From: Sporosarcina gallistercoris
Lineage (GTDB): Bacteria > Bacillota > Bacilli > Bacillales_A > Planococcaceae
Length of the DNA stretch: 64,000 bases
Reading direction: 5' to 3'
Assembly: GCF_014836415.1 (NCBI RefSeq)
Contig: NZ_JACSQY010000002.1
Location: forward strand, 186,001-250,000
A program made the position numbers and the translations under genes. The notes below the pieces were generated by a model. It did no database searches. It was given only the letters and a program-made list of their open reading frames with translations, and was not told the origin of the DNA. Shown here piece after piece: positions 36,522 through 45,490 of this stretch (the first letter of the stretch is position 1; every line of letters begins with the position of its first letter).

Positions 36522-37721
36522 TTAATTGATATTGGAAAAGCGCCAATACTGATATGCCGTAACTCCACTCATATAAGCAAGGCCTGCGCTCCGGCTTTGG
36601 TGAACAGGGATCCAATCAGTTTCCTTACCAGAACGCAGATAGATTTCATGATTGGGTGACTGATCATGGAATCCAGTAAGATCGAATGTACCATTCTCCC
36701 CGAAGACGGCTTGAACTTCATAGTTGATATCGGGAGAAGTTGTTAGGGGATTACCCACCGCATGTTCCAGATGGAAACCTGTTTCACCCTTCTTGTCATC
36801 GAGGGGTTTCAGGGTGATTCCTTCATCAGATGCAGTTTGGCGCTCACGTACTTTCTTATCCAGCCCCAAAGCAACACTTTCCCCAACCTTCTTTGTAATT
36901 GTCAAAGGATTGACCGGGTTTTTGTAATCGATTTCAATGTCCACACATGTGCGATATGCACCCGATTCGGGATCGAATTTCCGGTTATCGCCTTTGAAAT
37001 ATCGGTTGGGGGAAATCACATTCGGGTTCTCCAAAATGTCATCTTCTAGAAATGTTTTATAGCGAAAATCCCAATTATCAACAGACGAAGATGGCTGGTG
37101 ATCAGCAAATGGAACCAGCAGCTTTGAAGGGACTCCAATCGATTTCATGATCGTAAATCCTTCCACAGAGGCTTCTTTTTCAGTCGTTTTCGGATACAGG
37201 AAACCGAATGCTTTAGCAATGAATGACCTTGCATTATTGAATGTTTCCTCTGATTGTGCAATGGAACGTTCACAATACACTGCGTATGTCAGTGGTTCAT
37301 CCATGGGAAAGTCTCTATCGATATAACGGTTAGACTCCACCTGAGCTAATTCCTTTCCATTCCGATAGATTGTATACATTTCTGTATCCTTTAAGCGCTC
37401 CCACGATAACGCTACTTGCGTCTTGGCTGCTATTGTAGTGATAACCAGAGATTGTAGCGGATTGTCCGCATTTTTCTCAACAGTTAAAGCAGACGTCTGC
37501 ATGACGATCACATCTTTCACTTCGTCATTTGCATGCCTTTCAATTGTATATTTATAATACGTGTCCGCTAATAGATCTGTATCTTGAAAATCCGGGGAAG
37601 TTCCTTCATAAATGTGCTCGCCGTCTTTATACACATGGTACGTTCCACCTGCGTCGTCCCATTCAAAAGCAATTCTTCCCACTTCATGGGTAACGGAAGT
37701 GATTTCAAAGCGCTGCGACAT
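36522..37721 (-). CDS. Protein with two Fn3-like modules and an uncharacterised C-terminal domain (perhaps DUF3238-like)
   Basis: The 399 residues lack a signal peptide and membrane segment. Two beta-rich modules (about 1-78 and 85-175) each repeat a pattern of Val/Leu-rich strand, FEWDD or LSWERLKD, then YxVYKDGEHIYEG or YTIYRNGKELAQVE, as in fibronectin type III folds. The C-terminal about 220 residues (GFTIMKSIGVPSKLLVPFADHQ, NRYFKGDNRKFDPESGAYRTCVDIEI) may belong to DUF3238, a recollection I could not test. AAAGGAGG precedes the ATG. Function is unknown. Confidence 0.65.
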   Translation of the reverse strand: MSQRFEITSVTHEVGRIAFEWDDAGGTYHVYKDGEHIYEGTSPDFQDTDLLADTYYKYTIERHANDEVKDVIVMQTSALTVEKNADNPLQSLVITTIAAKTQVALSWERLKDTEMYTIYRNGKELAQVESNRYIDRDFPMDEPLTYAVYCERSIAQSEETFNNARSFIAKAFGFLYPKTTEKEASVEGFTIMKSIGVPSKLLVPFADHQPSSSVDNWDFRYKTFLEDDILENPNVISPNRYFKGDNRKFDPESGAYRTCVDIEIDYKNPVNPLTITKKVGESVALGLDKKVRERQTASDEGITLKPLDDKKGETGFHLEHAVGNPLTTSPDINYEVQAVFGENGTFDLTGFHDQSPNHEIYLRSGKETDWIPVHQSRSAGLAYMSGVTAYQYWRFSNIN

Positions 37722-37764
37722 GTACTTGGCCTCCTTTTCACGTAGTAGTTGTATTTTGCCCTAA

Positions 37765-37792
37765 TTGCCAATTTTTAAAACTATGGTATAGT
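37765..37792 (+). promoter_or_regulatory. Promoter of the thiamin operon
   Basis: TTGCCA at 37765-37770 and TATAGT at 37787-37792 are 16 bp apart, just before the TPP riboswitch. Confidence 0.65.
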
Positions 37793-37811
37793 GGTGAGGA
37801 AAACTGAAAAC

Positions 37812-37914
37812 GATTGCCCACTGGGGGAGTCTTTGTAAAAGACTGAGACGCGTATAGATATGCGGACCCTTGGAACCTGATCTGGCTCATACCAGCGGAG
37901 GGAAGTGGATCGCA
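37812..37914 (+). promoter_or_regulatory. TPP riboswitch (THI element) of tenA-thiMDE-thiW
   Basis: Conserved elements occur in order: GGGGGAGTC, CTGAGA, GACCCTTGGAACCTGATCTGG, and ACCAGCGGAGGGAAGTGG. With the terminator at 37965-38007 it fills most of the 315-bp gap before tenA. Thiamin pyrophosphate should cause premature termination. Confidence 0.95.
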
Positions 37915-37964
37915 CATGGACGAGTCTATTTCTTTGTAGATTCCTTGAAATTTCCTATTACGCG

Positions 37965-38007
37965 AGCCGCTCCTTCGACTGATGAGTCGATAGGGGCGGC
38001 TTTTTTT
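37965..38007 (+). terminator. Terminator of the TPP riboswitch
   Basis: AGCCGCTCC pairs with a GGGGCGGCT arm around an inner TCGACT/AGTCGA stem, followed by seven T residues. It ends 30 bp before tenA. Confidence 0.85.
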
Positions 38008-38037
38008 CGGTTCATTCATCGAAAGGGGCGTTTTTAA

Positions 38038-38724
38038 ATGACATTTTGTGAAGAGGTTCGTGCACGTTGTGATGAAAGCTGGGAGGCAAGTTTTAACCAT
38101 CCGTTTGTTCAGCACTTGGCGGCTGGGACACTGCCTGAAGACATTTTCAGGTTTTACGTTCTTCAGGATTCGTATTACTTGAAGCATTTTGCTAAAGTCC
38201 ATGCACTGGCTGCTGTACAAGCCAAAGACTTAGCGACAACTCAACGCTTTGCACAACATGCGGAGGAGACTTGCGGGGCTGAGATTTCACTGCATGAAGG
38301 TTTTTTTGAATTGCTCGCCGTTACGGATAAGGATCTTGCTTCGTTTGAGGCTGCGCCAACAGCGTACGCCTATACGTCCCACCTCTATCGGACAGCGATG
38401 CACGGCGACCTTGCGGATACGTTAGCAGCACTACTCCCTTGCTATTGGTTGTATTACGAAATTGGTGAACGATTAAAACACGCCACTCCGAATCACCCCA
38501 TTTACGATAAGTGGATTGCGACATACGGATCGGAATGGTTTGAACAAGCGACCCGCGAACAAATCAATCGAATGAATGATCTAGCAGAGTCTGTTTCTTT
38601 GGAACGCCGTGAAGAACTCATTGCACATTTCGTTAAAAGTAGTCATTACGAATTGCAATTCTGGGAAATGGCTTGGACTAAACAACAATGGGAATCCGAT
38701 TCTAAAATGGAGGTCCGGATATGA
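38038..38724 (+). CDS. tenA: Aminopyrimidine aminohydrolase / thiaminase II TenA
   Basis: TenA salvages degraded thiamin by hydrolysing aminomethyl-pyrimidine to hydroxymethyl-pyrimidine. The 228 residues form the all-helical TenA fold, with FRFYVLQDSYYLKHFAKVHALAA, the catalytic Cys in LLPCYWLYYEIGERL near residue 135, and a C-terminal HYELQFWEMAW. It is first in the thi operon and overlaps thiM by four bases. Confidence 0.93.
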   Translation: MTFCEEVRARCDESWEASFNHPFVQHLAAGTLPEDIFRFYVLQDSYYLKHFAKVHALAAVQAKDLATTQRFAQHAEETCGAEISLHEGFFELLAVTDKDLASFEAAPTAYAYTSHLYRTAMHGDLADTLAALLPCYWLYYEIGERLKHATPNHPIYDKWIATYGSEWFEQATREQINRMNDLAESVSLERREELIAHFVKSSHYELQFWEMAWTKQQWESDSKMEVRI

Positions 38725-39530
38725 CGCGGCAGCATACCATCCTCACTGAACTACGTCAGACCAATCCATTGGTACACTGCATTACGAATATTGTAGTGGC
38801 TAACTTCCAGGCGAATGGCTTATTGGCTCTGGGGGCTTCTCCTATCATGGCCGATTCCTTGGAAGAGGCTGCGGATGTTGCCGCAATTTCTTCTTGTACC
38901 CTGCTGAATATAGGAACACTGGATCCGTCAACTGTCGATTCGATGATTGCTGCTGGAAAGAGTGCCGTACAACATGGACATCCCCTTGTACTTGACCCGG
39001 TCGGTGCGGGTGCAACTAGGTACCGACAGCGAACAGTCAATCATCTTCTGAATGCCTTGGATTTCACATTAATCCGAGGGAATGCAGGCGAAATTGCCGC
39101 CATTGCTGGTGTCGAGTGGAATGCCAGAGGCGTTGATGCGGGAAGCGGTGATTCTGATATAACAGACGCCGCGAAGCGAGTTGCCCGATTGAATACGTGT
39201 TTAGTCGCAGTCACAGGTGAAACAGATCTGGTCACCGATGGCGAAAGAGTGATTCGTATATCAGGCGGACATGAGTTCATGTCGCTAGTGACTGGTTCCG
39301 GTTGTCTTTTAAGTGCAGTGATGGGAGCTTTTTTAGCAACTAGTAACGGTGACACACTTCAAACAGCAGCTGAAAGTCTTGCATTCTATAAGAAGTCTGG
39401 AGAAATTGCAGCCGAGCAGTCCTTCGGTCCTGGTGATTTTGCTATGAATTTCTTGAACACACTTCACTCCATTGAATCTCAAGATATTACCGATGATCAT
39501 TTCCAGTACGAACAGGGGGCGATTTCATGA
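38721..39530 (+). CDS. thiM: Hydroxyethylthiazole kinase
   Basis: ThiM phosphorylates the thiazole moiety for salvage. The 269 residues include NPLVHCITNIVVANFQANGLLALGASPIMAD, LVLDPVGAGATRYR and the catalytic block MSLVTGSGCLLSAVMGAFLA, where the Cys and GxGC are typical. Translation is coupled to tenA and thiD by ATGA overlaps. Confidence 0.95.
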   Translation: MTRQHTILTELRQTNPLVHCITNIVVANFQANGLLALGASPIMADSLEEAADVAAISSCTLLNIGTLDPSTVDSMIAAGKSAVQHGHPLVLDPVGAGATRYRQRTVNHLLNALDFTLIRGNAGEIAAIAGVEWNARGVDAGSGDSDITDAAKRVARLNTCLVAVTGETDLVTDGERVIRISGGHEFMSLVTGSGCLLSAVMGAFLATSNGDTLQTAAESLAFYKKSGEIAAEQSFGPGDFAMNFLNTLHSIESQDITDDHFQYEQGAIS

Positions 39531-40366
39531 CATCAGTAGCTTTAACGATTGCAGGTTCCGATAGCGGCGGCGGTGCTGGTATTCAAGCGGATTTGAAAAC
39601 GTTTCAAGAACTCGGAGTTTTTGGCACTTCCGTACTGACAGCGATTACTGCACAAAACACACTCGGCGTACATGCCGTCCAATCCGTTGATGTGGCGATG
39701 GTTACAGCGCAGATACAGGCGGTGCTCAACGATTTCCCAGTGAAAGCCATTAAAACCGGCATGTTATTCTCTTCTGAAATCATAGAGGCCGTCGCGAATG
39801 AACTAAAAGCTTATTCTGCAATTCCTTTAGTCATTGATCCTGTCATGATTGCAAAAGGAGGAGCTTCTTTGTTGCAGAACGAAGCAGTCATTGCGCTCCG
39901 AAGTCACTTGCTTCCAGTAGCGACACTCATTACACCGAACATTCCTGAAGCGGAAGTATTGACGGGTCAGCGGATTCTCACAGAAAGGGACATGAAACTT
40001 ACCGCGAATAGACTGCTATCTATGGGAGCTTCTGCAGTTCTATTAAAAGGGGGACATCGTGAAGACGTGCCCTATGCGGAAGATTTGTTCATGTCCACAA
40101 GTGGTGAACACTTTTTAATGCGCTCAAAACGGATTGCAACTCAACATACACACGGCACCGGCTGTACATTTGCTGCGGCGGCTACGGCTGAATTAGCGAA
40201 GGGTCGTTCTTTGGAAGAATCTGTTGTGACGGCCAAGAACTTCATCCAACTAGCTATTGAAGATGGGATTGAACTTGGAAATGGACAAGGACCTACCAAC
40301 CACGCTGCATTCAGGAAGAGAAATCAGTTGAAAACCGGGGAGGTGAAACTTATTGAGAGACGTTGA
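39527..40366 (+). CDS. thiD: Hydroxymethylpyrimidine / phosphomethylpyrimidine kinase
   Basis: ThiD phosphorylates HMP twice to HMP-PP. The 279 residues start with LTIAGSDSGGGAGIQADLKTF, and the ribokinase-fold active site is QHTHGTGCTFAAAATAELAKG with the anion hole GTGC. VIDPVMIAKGG is also conserved. It overlaps thiM by four bases and thiE by 14. Confidence 0.95.
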   Translation: MTSVALTIAGSDSGGGAGIQADLKTFQELGVFGTSVLTAITAQNTLGVHAVQSVDVAMVTAQIQAVLNDFPVKAIKTGMLFSSEIIEAVANELKAYSAIPLVIDPVMIAKGGASLLQNEAVIALRSHLLPVATLITPNIPEAEVLTGQRILTERDMKLTANRLLSMGASAVLLKGGHREDVPYAEDLFMSTSGEHFLMRSKRIATQHTHGTGCTFAAAATAELAKGRSLEESVVTAKNFIQLAIEDGIELGNGQGPTNHAAFRKRNQLKTGEVKLIERR

Positions 40367-41006
40367 CTTGCGTGTGTATTTCATAATGGGTTCGTTCAAT
40401 GCACCTAATGGCGATCCCTTACATGTGTTAGAACAAGCGCTAAAGGGTGGAATTACGTGCTTTCAGTTACGTGAAAAAGGACCAGATGCATTGACAGGAG
40501 ATGAAAAAACGGCTTTCGCAAAAAGTTGTCAGCGATTATGTAAGGCATATGGCGTTCCATTCATTGTGAATGATGATGTGGAGCTCGCAGTTCTGATTGA
40601 TGCAGATGGGGTGCATGTTGGCCAAGACGACTTGTCTGCATCTGTGGTACGTCGCAACATCGGTGAGCAGAAACTATTGGGGGTTTCGGTACATTCCGTT
40701 TTCGAAGCGACTAGCGCTCTGGCTGCCGGCGCCGATTACATAGGGATGGGACCTGTGTATGAAACAGTTTCCAAATCGGATGCGAAGCCAGTGGCAGGTA
40801 CTGCAAGAATATCAGAAGTGGCTGCCATCTTCCCAGAACTCCCGATTGTCGGCATTGGCGGGATCACTGCCAGTAATTTAGATATCGTGATGAACAGCGG
40901 AGCGACAGGGGTTTCCATCATTTCAGCAATATCAGGTGCGGAAAATCCCGAAGCCGCTGCCCGTTCACTACTTGACGCTGTTCAGCGGGTTAAGGTGGGA
41001 ATCTAG
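40353..41006 (+). CDS. thiE: Thiamin-phosphate pyrophosphorylase
   Basis: ThiE joins HMP-PP and thiazole phosphate to thiamin phosphate. The 217 residues form a TIM barrel with GITCFQLREKG, VPFIVNDDVELAVLIDADGVHVGQDD, YIGMGPVYETVSKSDA and VGIGGITASN. The start is TTG at 40353 with GGGGAGGTG upstream, inside the end of thiD. Confidence 0.94.
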   Translation: MRDVDLRVYFIMGSFNAPNGDPLHVLEQALKGGITCFQLREKGPDALTGDEKTAFAKSCQRLCKAYGVPFIVNDDVELAVLIDADGVHVGQDDLSASVVRRNIGEQKLLGVSVHSVFEATSALAAGADYIGMGPVYETVSKSDAKPVAGTARISEVAAIFPELPIVGIGGITASNLDIVMNSGATGVSIISAISGAENPEAAARSLLDAVQRVKVGI

Positions 41007-41491
41007 TGGGGACTCGTAAGATTGCCATAATGGCCTTGCTTGTTGCGATTGCGGTTGCCGGTTCTGCCTTCGTTTCCTTCCCGGCAGGCATTGCACGTGC
41101 ATATCCGATTCAGCATGCTGTCAACGTCGCTTCAGCTGTATTTCTGGGTCCTGTTCCTGCTATTATGATTGCATTCGTGACTGCGATCATTCGCATTCTG
41201 ACAGGCACTGGCTCATTATTGGCTTTTCCAGGTGGGATGATTGGCGCGGCCCTTGCCGGGATCCTGTTTCAAAGAACAGGACGAGTCTGGTCAGCAGCGC
41301 TAGGAGAAATGATCGGTACAGGAATCATCGCCTCTCTGTTGGCAGTACCATACGCAGCAATTTTGATAGGTTCCTCTGTCGGAGCATTCTTCTTTCTGCC
41401 GCCTTTTCTCGTTTCAAGCGTGAGCGGAGCCATAATAGGTGCTATTCTTGCAACTCGTATGCTGCATCACCCTATAGGACGACGACTGTAG
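41006..41491 (+). CDS. thiW: Thiazole-uptake ECF transporter S component ThiW
   Basis: The 161 residues form about five membrane segments, starting at a GTG that overlaps the thiE stop. The sequence AFVSFPAGIARAYPIQHAVNVASAVFLGPVPA is typical of ThiW, the proposed hydroxyethylthiazole-specific substrate component for the shared ECF module. Location at the end of a salvage-type thi operon agrees. It works with TenA and ThiM as a scavenging set. Confidence 0.88.
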   Translation: MGTRKIAIMALLVAIAVAGSAFVSFPAGIARAYPIQHAVNVASAVFLGPVPAIMIAFVTAIIRILTGTGSLLAFPGGMIGAALAGILFQRTGRVWSAALGEMIGTGIIASLLAVPYAAILIGSSVGAFFFLPPFLVSSVSGAIIGAILATRMLHHPIGRRL

Positions 41492-41508
41492 CATTTGTGA
41501 ACGAGACT

Positions 41509-41551
41509 GCTGGACTGTGGCTATCAATGCTTCTGTCCAGCTGATCTTTTT
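41509..41551 (+). terminator. Probable terminator of the thi operon
   Basis: GCTGGAC (41509-41515) pairs with GTCCAGC (41535-41541) and is followed by GATCTTTTT. Confidence 0.55.
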
Positions 41552-41570
41552 GAGGGGGTCGTGGATGGGG

Positions 41571-41750
41571 TTATGAGCACTTTGTGGGAATTATGAGCAG
41601 TCTTCACGCTTTATGAGCGTTTTTCTAGTTTTATGAGCACTTCTCATGCTTTATGAGCGTTTCCCTGCTTTTATGAGCACTTCTCATGCTTTATTAGCGC
41701 TTTTCTGGATTTATGAGCACTTCCCATGCTTTATGAGCGCTTTCCTAGAT
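41571..41750. repeat. Nine tandem 20-bp repeats beginning TTATGAGC
   Basis: Units start exactly every 20 bp at 41571, 41591, 41611, 41631, 41651, 41671, 41691, 41711 and 41731. Each begins TTATGAGC (TTATTAGC once). From 41611 on the ninth and tenth bases alternate AC with GT/GC, giving a 40-bp super-period. The AC units carry ATGAG...CTCAT inverted repeats. With the terminators on either side it explains the 331-bp gap between thiW and the histidine phosphatase gene. No gene or spacer structure is seen. Confidence 0.9.
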
Positions 41751-41780
41751 TTCCAGTACCTCGTTCATGTATGGTCAAAA

Positions 41781-41823
41781 AATAAGAGGGCGTCCGTGAA
41801 GATTCCTGGACGCCCTCTTATTT
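41781..41823. terminator. Bidirectional terminator after the phosphatase gene
   Basis: AATAAGAGGGCGTCC pairs with GGACGCCCTCTTATT across a 12-base loop, with A/T runs at both ends. It ends the minus-strand phosphatase gene and shields the repeat array. Confidence 0.85.
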
Positions 41824-42366
41824 TCATTCATTTTCCCATAAACGGGTTATCTGCGCCCCCGTATCCGTCAGTCGTATCTCGTAAACGTCAGGATGCTTGA
41901 TCGCCTGCCACTCTTCAAATCCGATTCGGTCATTGAAACAGCGCATGAGCAACACGAGCAGCAAACTGTGTGTGACCAATACCGTATGACTGTTATCCGG
42001 AAGTTCATCGACAACATCACACACGCGCTGCATCGCATCATTCGATGTTTCACCATCTTCATAAGAAAGATTCAAATCTAAAAAAGTGTCTTCCACTTTC
42101 ACTAACCAATCATCAAACACTTGTGAGCTCATTTGCCGCTCCGCTAACCTGCTGTCTTCTTCGATATGAATTCCAAGTTTGTCACCAATTTCGTTTGCAG
42201 TCTGTCGGGCCCGCATCAAAGGACTTGTAATCACTCGCTCAATTGGATAATGCTCTAAAAATTGTGCAAGTTCACTGCCGTGTAAGATCCCTTCGGCTGT
42301 TAACGAGTCCTGCGCTGTAAAACCTTCTGCTTCCCCATGGTTTACAAGATAGATTACTTTATCCAT
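41824..42366 (-). CDS. Histidine phosphatase family protein with altered RHG motif
   Basis: The 180 residues start at the ATG at 42366 (MDKVIYLVNHGEAEGF), behind GGAGGCGG. The fold is phosphoglycerate-mutase-like: ITSPLMRARQTANEIG, the acid in LAERQMS, and the second His in VLVTHSLLL. The usual catalytic RHGE is NHGE here, so the first conserved Arg is Asn. The phospho-accepting His is kept. Substrate is unknown. Confidence 0.8.
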   Translation of the reverse strand: MDKVIYLVNHGEAEGFTAQDSLTAEGILHGSELAQFLEHYPIERVITSPLMRARQTANEIGDKLGIHIEEDSRLAERQMSSQVFDDWLVKVEDTFLDLNLSYEDGETSNDAMQRVCDVVDELPDNSHTVLVTHSLLLVLLMRCFNDRIGFEEWQAIKHPDVYEIRLTDTGAQITRLWENE

Positions 42367-42408
42367 TGAATAACCGCCTCCTCGTAAATTTGAAATCGCA
42401 ATAATTAT

Positions 42409-42442
42409 AAAAAGCCGCCCCTCAAAATAAGAAGCGGCTTTA
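42409..42442 (-). terminator. Terminator after the arginine-deiminase-like gene
   Basis: The minus-strand stem AAAGCCGCTTC / GGGGCGGCTTT is followed by U residues, at the gene's stop. Confidence 0.75.
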
Positions 42443-42446
42443 CCTA

Positions 42447-43337
42447 TTAATCGTTTCGTACTACTGGCATGGAGCAGCAACGGAATGAACCGCCGGATTT
42501 AATAATTTCTGAGAAGTCCACTTCAATCACTTCGAAGCCTTTACTACGCATCGCTGCATTGACATGCGGGTTCTGAGGTAAACTAAACAGCTGCCCGCTT
42601 CCAATCGATAAGACATTCGTGCCCATCGAAAATTGCTCGTCTTTGTTGACTTCGATAAGATTGTACAACGACTCTAGATATTTGCGTGTTTCTTCATCGA
42701 ATGCTTCTGGAAAGTATAATCCGACTTCGGGAGAAATCACATTAAATACACAGTCCAAGTGTAAATACTTTTCATTAAAAGGAACCCGGATAACTTCGTG
42801 ATCAGGAAGGCTTTGTTCCAAATGCTGCACAGACTCTTCACTCGTGCGGCTGCTAATTCCAACGAACACACGATTGCGGTCTACAATCACGTCTCCACCT
42901 TCCACTCTGCTTTCTGAAACGCGGAAAGGTATGTTTTCTTGAAGGAGCCAGTTTTGAAGAGCTGCTTCCTCACCTTTTCGGATATCGCTTGCCATATCCG
43001 CAAGAAATAGCCGATCTCCCAATGTAAATCCGATATCTCTAGTGAAAACTTGCTCGGGATACTGCTCAGAAGAAGGTAACTTAATGACTTCCACATTATG
43101 CTCTTTGAGTTTCGTTTCAAACTCTTCATGTTGCTTCATCGCCTTAGCGCGATCGATATTTTCATCTTTATATTTCTTTTGCACATCATTAATGATATCT
43201 TTGATGGCCATATATTTAGGTTCGCATAAAACGACCTGACGTAATGTATCATATTCGGTTACACATTTTGCAGCCGGCATCATTGAATGAGGCTGGTCTT
43301 TTTGGTTATCCATCGCTTGGGTAACAGGGGAGTTCAT
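42447..43337 (-). CDS. Arginine deiminase-fold enzyme (dimethylarginine dimethylaminohydrolase/amidinotransferase type)
   Basis: The 296 residues have the guanidine-modifying fold: FTRDIGFTLGDRLFLADM near residue 100, the ESRVEGGDVIVDRNRVFVGISSRT block with Glu-Gly-Gly-Asp, His in YLHLDCVFNVI, and the nucleophilic Cys in GGSFRCCSMPV. Such enzymes hydrolyse arginine, methylarginines or similar compounds; the substrate cannot be told. A SigB-like promoter precedes it. Confidence 0.85.
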   Translation of the reverse strand: MNSPVTQAMDNQKDQPHSMMPAAKCVTEYDTLRQVVLCEPKYMAIKDIINDVQKKYKDENIDRAKAMKQHEEFETKLKEHNVEVIKLPSSEQYPEQVFTRDIGFTLGDRLFLADMASDIRKGEEAALQNWLLQENIPFRVSESRVEGGDVIVDRNRVFVGISSRTSEESVQHLEQSLPDHEVIRVPFNEKYLHLDCVFNVISPEVGLYFPEAFDEETRKYLESLYNLIEVNKDEQFSMGTNVLSIGSGQLFSLPQNPHVNAAMRSKGFEVIEVDFSEIIKSGGSFRCCSMPVVRND

Positions 43338-43386
43338 AGTTGTTCATCCTCCAATTGAAGTTGTTGAGTATCTTCTATAAATAAAT

Positions 43387-43412
43387 ATTCCCCTTACATA
43401 AGCGTTTCAAAC
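43387..43412 (-). promoter_or_regulatory. Probable SigB promoter of the arginine-deiminase-like gene
   Basis: On the minus strand GTTTGA (43412-43407), 14 bp, then GGGAAT (43392-43387) fits the SigB pattern GTTTAA-N12-15-GGGWAW with one mismatch. It lies about 50 bp before the start codon. Confidence 0.5.
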
Positions 43413-43449
43413 GGATATCACCACCTAATAACCATCCATTTCGCTGAAT

Positions 43450-43484
43450 AAAAAACAGTTAACGTTTTAAATGAACGTTAACTG
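43450..43484 (-). terminator. Terminator after dsdA
   Basis: CAGTTAACGTT pairs with AACGTTAACTG and is followed by U residues on the minus strand. Confidence 0.85.
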
Positions 43485-43501
43485 CAATTGAAGTATTCCA
43501 C

Positions 43502-44836
43502 TTATTTTGTCGATTTCCCGGGAAATAATTCGACATTTCCGCCTTCTTCATAATACGCTTCCATTACAGTCTCTGGCACCATTCCGCCCCCAGTCGACCA
43601 GACGAGATGCCTTGCATGCTCAGATTCCGCAAATCTTACACCTGAAGAAACTGTGTGAATTGCTCCCATCATTCCTGCAAGTGCAGATGGCTCAGCTTGA
43701 ATCGACTCTGTATCCGCAAGCATTCGTAACAATCCGAATAGCGTACGGTCATTTACAGTGTATATTCCATCCAGTAATGGCTTCATGACAGTTCCTACAA
43801 AGCCAGAAGGACGACCGACTGCCAGTCCATCTGCTGCTGTTTTATTGTCCAAACCAATTTCTTGGACACTGATTTTATCGTGCAACTCTGTCATCATACC
43901 TAATAACATGCATGGCGCATTGACAGGCTCTGCAAAATAGCAGTGAACAGCATCGCCATAGGCCAATTTCAGACCGAATGCGACACCGCCCGGTCCTCCG
44001 CCTACACCACATGGCAAGTAGACGAACAGAGGATGCGTTTCATCAATTACGATTCCCTGTTCTTCAAACTGCGCAGCAATTCGTTCACCTGCAACTGCAT
44101 AGCCCAAAAACAGCTCACGGGAGTTTTCATCGTCTACAAAGTGACACATCGGATCCATCTCAGCTTCACGCCGGCCTTCTGCTACTGCTTTACTGTAGTC
44201 ATCTTCATATTCAATGACGGTAACTCCTTTACTCCGAAGTAATTCCTTTTTCCATCGTTTTGCATCCGCTGACATATGAACCGTCACTTCGAAACCAAGT
44301 GCAGCGCTCAAGATACCGATACTCAATCCTAGGTTCCCTGTCGATCCGACAGCAATTTTGCGGGAAGCGAACAGCTCTGTGAAAGGCTGTTCTGTAAATT
44401 GACGATAGTCCTGCCGTTCTTGAATGAGGCCATGCTCCCTCGCCAATACTTCTGCATGTTTTAACACTTCGTGGAATCCACCGCGCGCTTTTATGGAACC
44501 AGATACCGGCAACGCGTTGTCTTGTTTGATAAGTAAAGTACCTCCTAGATCAATTCCGGCCTCATCAATCAGCATCTGCTTCATGTTTGGAATTTCAGTA
44601 AGGGGAGATTCAATGAGCCCTTCGGTAGTTTTCGTTTCTGGAAATACTTCTGCAAAAAAAGGTGCGAATCGTTTCAGACGTTCGGACGCCTCTCTCACAT
44701 CAGCTTCCGTTAATCCCGAAGATCGGATACCTCCAGCTGCATCTGCGAGATGTGGATTCATCCATAAAACTTCTTCCTTGCCCATCATCTTTCCAATTAG
44801 CGGAAAGTCAGCTATCAATCTCTCCAACTTGTGCAT
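43502..44836 (-). CDS. dsdA: D-serine dehydratase
   Basis: This PLP enzyme converts D-serine to pyruvate and ammonia. The 444 residues start at the ATG at 44836 ([15 protein letters not shown]), behind GGGGGAG. PLP Lys is in [21 protein letters not shown], the phosphate loop is [16 protein letters not shown], and [16 protein letters not shown] is family-typical. The gene begins 32 bp after desR with no terminator between, so it may be co-transcribed with desKR. Confidence 0.93.
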   Translation of the reverse strand: MHKLERLIADFPLIGKMMGKEEVLWMNPHLADAAGGIRSSGLTEADVREASERLKRFAPFFAEVFPETKTTEGLIESPLTEIPNMKQMLIDEAGIDLGGTLLIKQDNALPVSGSIKARGGFHEVLKHAEVLAREHGLIQERQDYRQFTEQPFTELFASRKIAVGSTGNLGLSIGILSAALGFEVTVHMSADAKRWKKELLRSKGVTVIEYEDDYSKAVAEGRREAEMDPMCHFVDDENSRELFLGYAVAGERIAAQFEEQGIVIDETHPLFVYLPCGVGGGPGGVAFGLKLAYGDAVHCYFAEPVNAPCMLLGMMTELHDKISVQEIGLDNKTAADGLAVGRPSGFVGTVMKPLLDGIYTVNDRTLFGLLRMLADTESIQAEPSALAGMMGAIHTVSSGVRFAESEHARHLVWSTGGGMVPETVMEAYYEEGGNVELFPGKSTK

Positions 44837-44868
44837 AAAAACTCCCCCTATATAAATCACTTTCTCAA

Positions 44869-45483
44869 CTACCTCTTGGACCAACCTTTTTCTTTGAATT
44901 TCTTCACTGCTTCAATTCGGCTGCCTGCAGACATTTTGTCTAAAATAATAGAGATGTAATTCCTTACTGTACCTGGTGTCAGATGTAAGACATTCGCAAT
45001 TTGTTTTGTCGTTTTCCCATCGGAGATCAATTCCAGGACTTCTGCTTCTCGTTCCGTCAGTGGACTTCCAATTTCTCGATCTTCTCCATAGGCAATATCT
45101 ACAAGTTCAGGTGCATAGATGCGGCGTCCTGCCATAATGGTTCGAATCGAGCTGACGAGTTCTTCTATTGGACTATCTTTCAACAAGTATCCCCGTACTC
45201 CTGCTTTTCGTGCTCTCTCAAAATAGCCAGCCCGTGCAAAAGTAGTCAGAATCACGATTTTACATGGTTCCGTTTGTAGCTTTTCAGCTGCTTCAAGCCC
45301 AGTCAGTACGGGCATCTCAATATCCATAATACAAATATCGGGCTGTAATTCTTGGACAAATTTCACAGCTTCCTCTCCGTTCCTAGCTTGCCCGACCACT
45401 TCAATGTCATCTTCCAAGCTAAGCAACGAACCGAGCGCTCCTAGTAACATCCCCTGATCTTCCGCTAAAACAATCCGTATCAT
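44869..45483 (-). CDS. desR: DesR-like response regulator (NarL/LuxR type)
   Basis: The 204 residues start at the ATG at 45483 ([21 protein letters not shown]), with GAGGAGTG upstream and inside the end of desK. The receiver has phospho-acceptor Asp in [14 protein letters not shown]. The C-terminal LuxR helix-turn-helix is [37 protein letters not shown]. In B. subtilis DesR activates des on cold shift; the adjacent desaturase supports that assignment. Confidence 0.9.
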   Translation of the reverse strand: MIRIVLAEDQGMLLGALGSLLSLEDDIEVVGQARNGEEAVKFVQELQPDICIMDIEMPVLTGLEAAEKLQTEPCKIVILTTFARAGYFERARKAGVRGYLLKDSPIEELVSSIRTIMAGRRIYAPELVDIAYGEDREIGSPLTEREAEVLELISDGKTTKQIANVLHLTPGTVRNYISIILDKMSAGSRIEAVKKFKEKGWSKR

Positions 45484-45490
45484 GTACTTT

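Noticed and set aside
41571..41750. Possible CRISPR array
   Set aside because: The 20-bp units are contiguous and alternate two forms; there are no unique spacers and no cas genes.
41646..41900. Open frame of 84 codons across the TTATGAGC repeats
   Set aside because: It arises from the repeat period, lacks a ribosome-binding site and crosses a strong terminator.
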